Both the position numbers and the translations under genes were made by a program. From assembly GCA_021234155.1 (NCBI GenBank), contig JAJEKV010000072.1:337923-401922 (forward strand): a stretch of DNA of 64,000 nt, in the 5' to 3' direction. Below, piece by piece: positions 57,420-64,000 of this stretch (position 1 is the first letter of the stretch; each line of letters opens with the position of its first letter). The DNA is from Isoetes taiwanensis (lineage: Eukaryota > Streptophyta > Lycopodiopsida > Isoetales > Isoetaceae). Under the pieces are notes generated by a model. It was not told the origin of the DNA. It did not search any database and saw only the letters and a list, made by a program, of their open reading frames with translations.

Positions 57420-60400
57420 GACCTAAAAAAAACCTCCCATTTCCTCAGAACTCAAGGCCACCCGAAAGAACTCGACGCTGGGCATCCATTTCAACCCCTA
57501 CAACCGAAAATGAGAGCCGCGGTGCAAAATGAGACCGTGTGAAGACTGAGGTTCACCAGGTTCAGTATCCACGCATCAGCAAGGCTCCAAACTCTATATT
57601 CTAAGCCGAGAGCGTAGAGAGCTACCAAATCGCGGTCCTATGGTGGTAAGTTCCACTTTATCCTCGGGCCATAGTATTCAAAAACCAACTCGTAACCCTA
57701 ATCGCGACGCTTAGGAATCTAGAGCACGCTTATGATTTTTCAATATGTACATTTAGGATTCCAAGCTTCCGATATGTCTTCTATGAGAATGAAATGGGCA
57801 GAAGGCTCCCTCGCTTATTTGTCCCCCTCGGCCCCGTGAATCATTACCTTTGGCCTCGTTAGGTTAAATTTTAAACATTTAGAATTTGATGAAGGCATTT
57901 TTTAAGATGGACAAGAAGTAATTCCTCTAATGAAAGATATTACGTGACAAGCTTAACTTCGTGACTTAATTCTCATAGCTAATTTTTAACTTGAATCACC
58001 AATAGATGTTGGGTAAAACAGTTTTTTCTTTGGACCGCTTCTCAAGGAATATTTCAAATCATGAGGTGTGTACATTTTCTCATTTAACAAGGATCAACGT
58101 ATGTATCTAACCGCTATTTGAATAAGCGTAAGGACTTGCCATTTTGCTTAGAGAGGTTTGGGTGATAAAGATGTATGCCGCCGGCACATAGCAAATAAAT
58201 CGAATCTATTGCCCACGCATACCAATCCTCTCGGGCGTAAAAGATTTTTATCATATTCTCGCCCATTTGATCTGAATGCATTGTGCGTTAGATTCTTTTG
58301 ATGTAACTCCTATCTTCTTTTGTTTTTATCTGGTACTCAATATTATATGATTTTTTTTAATTGTCAAACAGCTTGATGAGGCTTGGTGTATCTACCTTCG
58401 CTAAGGTGGAAAAGGTATTTGAGTAAAGTCCCATGTCAGGTTTTGCATTTTCTTACCAACTTATGTTCTCATCTTCAAGTGCCTGCTTGAGATGTTACCA
58501 TAGCCGGCTACTTATATGGCCTTCTATACCAAGTGGATGCAATTTCCAATTCTTGCAAAGAATGTGTTTTTCTCCATCCAATTTGATTGCGAAATTGATA
58601 AGATGATAAACTTGGAGCACTCTTCATTTCATCAATTTCAGCAAAGCAAGGCTAAAAGATAGGGGTCCGAGATCTCCTCTTTTTCCAAATAAAGCAAGCC
58701 ATTATTATTCCATCAATGTTCTCGAGAGAAGCTAATCGAAAGTTTTGGACGCTGGCCCAAATAGGTAATGAAATGACTCTCGAATCAAAAGCTCAACTGA
58801 AATGGCATTTCGCTCAGTTTGCCCGATCGGTGACCAAAGAACTGATCTTAGATTTTCCTAGGTTATATAATAAGATGTAAATGGTAGAAGAAGTTATAGA
58901 TGTGGGTTTTCGGTAACATCCTAAACCACGATTTTGCGTAAGAGGCCATCTGATTTTATGGCTCCCAACTATAGAAACCACGATTTTTGCCCTTCTTCTC
59001 GCCCAACATTTTAGGGCATGCGGCGAGGCCATCTGGGTTTATATTTCCACGGATGCCGCAGGATTTGCTCGTCATAAGTGTCACTCATTTGCAATTTGAA
59101 GAGCTACAAAGACAGTCGAGCAGATTGGCAAGACCGCAAGATGCCTTTTCATTAAGATTGTATATTTATGCCATCTTCGCTTCCTTAATGTTGTTGAGTA
59201 ACTCTAATCTTCTATACAAGAAAAATGAGTATGCTTTTTAAAATTGGATGCATATGTATTAGATTGCCTTCGAAGTTTGCCTATTGTAGATATTTCAGAT
59301 TCCATTCTTTGCACTCTCTACAACAATAGAATTGCAGATATCGTTAAAGGCCCCAAGTATAACCTGACATGTGAGAGATTGATCTATTAACAGGATGCTT
59401 TTCTAGCTTCCCTCTCATAATGCTATTCCTCAAGTAATACATTTGTTGTGGTATCTAGATGATAATGTGTTAAACCGCTTCTAATGTCATGTGCATGGTC
59501 ATATACAGCACTCATGCTTCCAACCATGTATGTTCTTTGATGCCTTCTAAAATGGCAGGGATAGCTATTAATTTATAATTCTTTAGAATATTTGGCGCTT
59601 TGTTGCCCGATGGAGGCAAAGTAGAAGCTCCAGCTATGTCGCTAGAAAATGATGATTTCTCACTTCATTTTCATTTTTCTTTCATTTTTCAACTTTACTT
59701 TGTAAGGAAATCCAGGACAATCTAGCAGAATAAACTATTGAGAAAGATGGGTGCTTATATCCTAACATCTTTGAATGCCACGAGATTAGATGAATAAGAT
59801 CCGAAATCATGTTGTTCTTCTCTCCTGCTTTGAATCATGTTGACCGGCTAAAGAGGAAATGCAAAAGATATTCTCAACTTTTATTTTTGATATTTTGTAT
59901 CTTAATTTTAAATCGAAGTGGAGCCCAAAGATTATGAATCCTAAGGAGAATAGGAACAAAGTCAAGTTCTTATGCGGTACTGCATTTGTGATCAGCCTAG
60001 GAAACTCCCATTTTTTCTTGCGCAAGATTTTATAGGCATGTTAGTCATATGATATAGAGCTTTCAAAGATAGCGACATAAACTTGAAAAGACCCTATTTA
60101 AACACTTTTCTTTATATGAGCAAAGATAAGGCGATAACAACATTGTTCACAAGGAGCATACAGAGTGGCAAATGCTTCCAAAGAGGTTCACACATGCCTT
60201 GAGCTAAAAATGTGTGTCAGAAAAATGCAACCATCATGAAGCTTTTGTCGTGTACAAATAGGGTAGAGAAAAGCATTTACGAAAAGGAACCAGCTTTTAT
60301 ATGGACTAATAAGGAAAATCATTCTCAATTTGTTCTAAACTACCAGCAATTCAAAAATGGTCCATCTTTGACTTGAGGAAACGGGCCAGCTTACTTGTTT

Positions 60401-62890
60401 AAAATGAGAATTATTACTGAGTTTAATCACACATCAAGACTTGCTAGACTGCGGGGAGCCTAAAATTATTTGCATGTCACTTTTAAAAGTGCTTATAAAT
60501 TGAATTCATAATCTCATTTATATTCTCCGCTTTTACATGTGATTGTTGTTTTATTAAAGGTAGCTGAATATGTAGATGTATGGGCTTATTCCAAACAGCC
60601 TCTCATTAATGCATCCAGGTTCCTAATTATTATGAAGTAATAAAAAGATCCCATAGGTACGTGATATTATGTGAACCTTGCTTATAGTTTATATTAGATT
60701 TGTTGGTGATAGACCTTGTAAGGATGGGTAAATTAATTGTGCTTTCTTGAAAAGGTCTCTGAAGGTAGCCAAAATTCGCTTTCTCATTCCCTTGTAATCA
60801 TTTTTATGATTCACCATTTTATAAAAGTATAACATTGTCTCTGGTTTGCTTTCTATTATATTACAAATTGTTATAGCTGTGGGCATTTCTCGCAGGGTAA
60901 TGCGGGCAAAGGGAGGCTAGTCATACATAAACATAAAGTGAGAGACTAGGTCTCATTAAATGTCCACCTTTGGCCCATGGTTGGTTAACATATAACACCT
61001 GCTCTAACAATAATAGAGAATTTTTGTGTTGGTTGGTACTCACTAGATGCAATGGGTCGGCCACACATTTGGCTATTTTTGAAATTTTGAATAAATGTAT
61101 TGAGCACTTCTTCTTGTTGTACGTGATTTGAAAAACTATTTCCGCATCGCTTGACGCATTTAACAATTCTATTTGACATTGGAAATGTTTGGGGCTGGAT
61201 ATGGGAAGGATGTTTGTGAATGCTCTGCGATTTATAATGTGCCCTGATATAATCTGCTATAAAATGTGCTAATAGGGGTGATACATCCTTTTTGATCAGG
61301 ACTATATTAATCCCATGTATAATGTTGGTAATGAGATTGGAGAACTCTTCATGTCAAAGCAAATGTGAATTCAAGCTAGCAAACTTAATCTTCTATTTAT
61401 GTAATGTTCCAGTTATCAGACCGCTAGGACGGAGAAAAGTGATCCGTATATCAATCAGATGTCACAAGCACATGCCCATGTCTTGCAAAGGTGAATACTA
61501 AGTAATGATTCTTCAGCAAAGATATACGTAAAATAGTACTTGGGATCTTGTATGAATTTTGATTTATGATTAGCTTATGGTAGTCCTAACGAAAGGACCT
61601 GGGCCAAAGATCGCCACCTTGCAAATTTTTACATTTTTCTCTAAAAAGTTTGCTATTTATGTTATATGAATCCACATTTATCGAATTCTGGATGTTTAGC
61701 TAGATTGTTTAATCAGTTGATCAAAGGCAGATTTACTGAGTCCTTTGAAAGTTCCTCAAAGTCGGGATGTAATTGACTTTTGTAAGAAGTACCTTCTTTA
61801 CATATTCATTCTATTGCTTTTTGGAATCTTGCCTTCCCAAATTCTCGGGCTTTGGAGACTCGGATACCATCTTCAAAGATGTAAGAGTACCTGGGCACTG
61901 CTTGATGGATACCCAAATCTAACAATGTGATAGGAGCTCCAGAGGATGAGTGAGGACGCATAAATCAAACAGTATAAGAAAAAGACCTTTTAAATATCTT
62001 TGTGACCCTGATTTACCTTTTGCATTGCTAGATATTGTAAGTGATGCCATAAATTATGTATGTTTAGTACAATGATTTGCATGATGGACGCTTGCTCTTC
62101 GTTAGCTTCAAAGAGAGAATGTAAATATTCATCAAAGCCAATATAAATATCCATGAAAGAGAAATGTAAATATTCATCAAAGCTAATATAAATATCCATG
62201 AAAAACACTTCCCAGAATTGAGCATTGTGCGCCTACGAATAATCATGATGATGTACTAAGAAATGATTGTGTACATCTATATTTTGTCTATTGCAATACC
62301 TAAGCACCAACGTTGGAACAAAACCTTTATGCGTAGCACTGGGCAACAAATTTCAATTTGCAAAAGGGGTGTATTGAAACTTCAAATGGTAGAATTCTGC
62401 TAAGCCATCTATGGTGCTAGTGCATGCAGAGATAGTTGCAAACATTCATAACTTGATTGTAAACCGCTTTTAATAATGAAAACCATAAGGTTATGCCTCT
62501 CAGATCTTTCTTAATCACATAGATGTGTAGCATCATAACTTTGGGGAAAAATTGCATTCTCAACTCTAGAAGCTTACATCCGCCTCCTATTCGTGTATCA
62601 GCTGGGTAATTTGAAGGTAGATTAGTTATCCCATTTCCATTATGTCTACCTCGAGTTTAAGATGACACGCACACTGCCATCTTGTAAAACTTTTTTAAAA
62701 TTTTCGCGATGGGCGTTTAGTCACCACTAGATCAATGGTGCGGATTTGATCCCTTCTTTCTACCATGCCATTAAACTAATCTAGGGTTTCAAAGCCAGTA
62801 CGTATTCAAGGATTACCCACCGCTCTTCTCAAAGGTCGAAAGGATTTTTATTTCTTTATGATACCGGTGTTCGAATGGATAAGTGAAATT
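57420..62890. other. AT-rich spacer, no clear gene
   Basis: Scattered short frames without recognisable domains. Two short pieces (for example TWALLDGYP near 61885) faintly recall PPR proteins, like the clearer piece at 63150, so part of this could be a decayed PPR locus. I cannot show continuity. Confidence 0.4.
62113..62203. repeat. 45-bp tandem duplication
   Basis: Two copies of GTAAATATTCATCAAAGCC plus AATATAAATATCCATGAA at 62121 and 62166 with single-base differences. Confidence 0.9.
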
Positions 62891-63151
62891 GGCCTGTGTG
62901 GAAAGGCCAACTCCACTTAATGGTCTATTGTCCTCATTATTTTGGCTTCAATCTTGCTACAATCTTACATGCAAGCCGACACCCTAGATTTCGCCTACTT
63001 TCATTTCCGTATTTTGACAATAAGTATCTCCTCATTTGCTGTACTCGTGCTCTAGGGCAAATTTTAAAAGCTGGGCGGTGTAGTTTGTACTGAGTTGAAG
63101 CCTTACAAGATAGGAAGCTATATACGCATACATCTTGCACAATGAATGTAT

Positions 63152-63256
63152 AATGTTGCTACCTATGTTGTTTTTTACATGTATGGCAAGTGTGGAAGTA
63201 CAAAGGATGTTCAAAAGACTTTTGATAGAATTGTTAAAATTGCATGTGGTTGTTAA
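63152..63256 (+). pseudogene. Pentatricopeptide repeat (PPR) protein remnant
   Basis: One frame reads NVATYVVFYMYGKCGSTKDV followed by QKTFDRIVK and a stop. 'MYGKCGS..DA...FD' is the signature of PLS-class PPR proteins of land plants, which act on organelle RNA. Upstream (63090-63140) another frame has a diverged first helix. Stops and frame changes on both sides show a fragment only. Confidence 0.7.
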
Positions 63257-63599
63257 GGGCGCTGAAGTAAAGATCATTTCCCCAAAGGACGATCCGGGTG
63301 CCAACCTTTAGTATGATTTTACATAACCTTTATTGGCCAGCCAATTCAAGTTCTTAGTAAATGCATGTATTGCAAAAACTTGCTAAGATTAAGTGCTTTG
63401 GTTGCCAAAACACCCTCAAACACCCAATACGTTGCACTAAACCCCAAAGTTCACGTGGTCCACCCTCGATCCTAGTCCAACAAGAGCTCCAACATCTAAC
63501 TAGAGTTAATGATGCAAATGGGTACCATCACCTTCACAAAAATCTCAATGTTTTAAAATAGCAATTTAGATCCAAGTACTCTATTCGTCTAACCATGAC

Positions 63600-63650
63600 T
63601 TAAGCCACTTCACCGCCATGGAGGCAAACCTCCTCCGTAAGGAGTTTGTT
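63600..63650. repeat. Dispersed repeat, copy 2
   Basis: TTAAGCCACTTCAC, then CCATGGAGG, GCAAACC, followed by a small inverted repeat (CCTCCGTAAGGAG). It matches 2112-2160 on the same strand. Confidence 0.4.
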
Positions 63651-63840
63651 TAAATTATGAAATCAGAATTCTTCTATTGCAATAATAACAACATTAAGGG
63701 AAGAAAACATAAAGTAAAGTTTATCATATATTAAAACATAAAAGTAACCTCTCAAAAAGTTTTGTTATGTTACATCACCATAGTTTATATGCAGATAAGA
63801 TATAATAAAACCAACTTAGAAAGGGATATGATAATCATAC

Positions 63841-63967
63841 CTGGTGGTGGTGAGAGAGAGGATGGAACAAATTCAAAGATCAGCAAGAGAGGGGCTGCTG
63901 CAGTGAATTCCGATCCTTCCATGAACTTCACCTCATACCAAGAACCACTACCAACATTCCCTACTTC
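63841..63967 (-). other. Possible exon of a minus-strand gene entering from the right
   Basis: On the minus strand an open frame (VGSGSWYEVKFMEGSEFTAA and LLLIFEFVPSSLSPP) ends at a good CAG/GTATGATT donor. It is not recognised. It might belong to a gene whose remainder lies beyond the window, or be chance. Confidence 0.25.
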
Positions 63968-64000
63968 CTAGCAATACGTAACCGGAACGAAGTACAACAA

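Noticed and set aside
62896-63093. 65-codon plus frame as a PPR domain
   Set aside because: No PPR signature in this frame; only the downstream piece at 63152-63256 carries one.

Overview
The window looks like nuclear DNA of a land plant. Three plant-type housekeeping genes with GT-AG introns stand out: RPL6, RPN10 and gamma-tubulin complex component 4 (GCP4). RPL6 has a telo-box just upstream of its start. Genes are sparse, the spacers are long and AT-rich, and several transposon classes are present (Ty3-type LTR element, LINEs, PIF/Harbinger). This fits a large repeat-rich genome. A fern or other non-angiosperm is my guess from gene density and the pan-plant proteins; it is not proven by any single sequence.

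Layout. 1-2.3 kb: intergenic, with an in-frame 123-bp tandem duplication of coding-like sequence. 2.3-3.3 kb: RPL6 (+). 3.9-8.0 kb: GC-rich spacer, a degenerate LINE (-) that stops after its endonuclease, and a PP2A B' fragment carrying an in-frame tandem duplication. 8.0-11.1 kb: mostly spacer. 11.1-13.4 kb: RPN10 (+), ten recognisable exons but two reading-frame breaks. 13.4-15.4 kb: spacer. 15.4-24 kb: the strangest block. It is GC-rich and holds about 21 copies of a palindrome related to CTCGACTCGCGAGTCGAG, in several tandem arrays, between blocks of unrecognised minus-strand open frames. 24.2-27.2 kb: a broken plus-strand gene with a DUF7869-like segment, probably transposon-derived. 28.96-37.38 kb: a full-length but decayed Ty3/gypsy chromovirus-type element (-), with 1.8-2.0 kb LTRs, an iMet primer-binding site and a CATTC target duplication. 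Its 3' LTR carries a 186-bp PIF/Harbinger-type MITE that its 5' LTR lacks. 37.4-43.1 kb: AT-rich spacer. 43.2-45.8 kb: a degenerate LINE (+). 48.4-49.5 kb: a dead PIF/Harbinger transposase (+). 49.98-56.0 kb: GCP4 (-), with its C-terminal ten exons clean. 56-64 kb: unidentified exon-like frames, satellites and a PPR-like remnant.

The housekeeping genes have no functional link to one another, and most other content is transposon debris. Two patterns deserve attention. One is the palindrome family at 16-23 kb. The other is a recurrent sequence difference in which CAG appears as CAAG and CTG as CG. It separates the two LTRs of one element and also sits at frame breaks in RPN10 and possibly RPL6. 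It could be a systematic consensus error of the assembly, and many apparent pseudogene lesions here should be read with that in mind.
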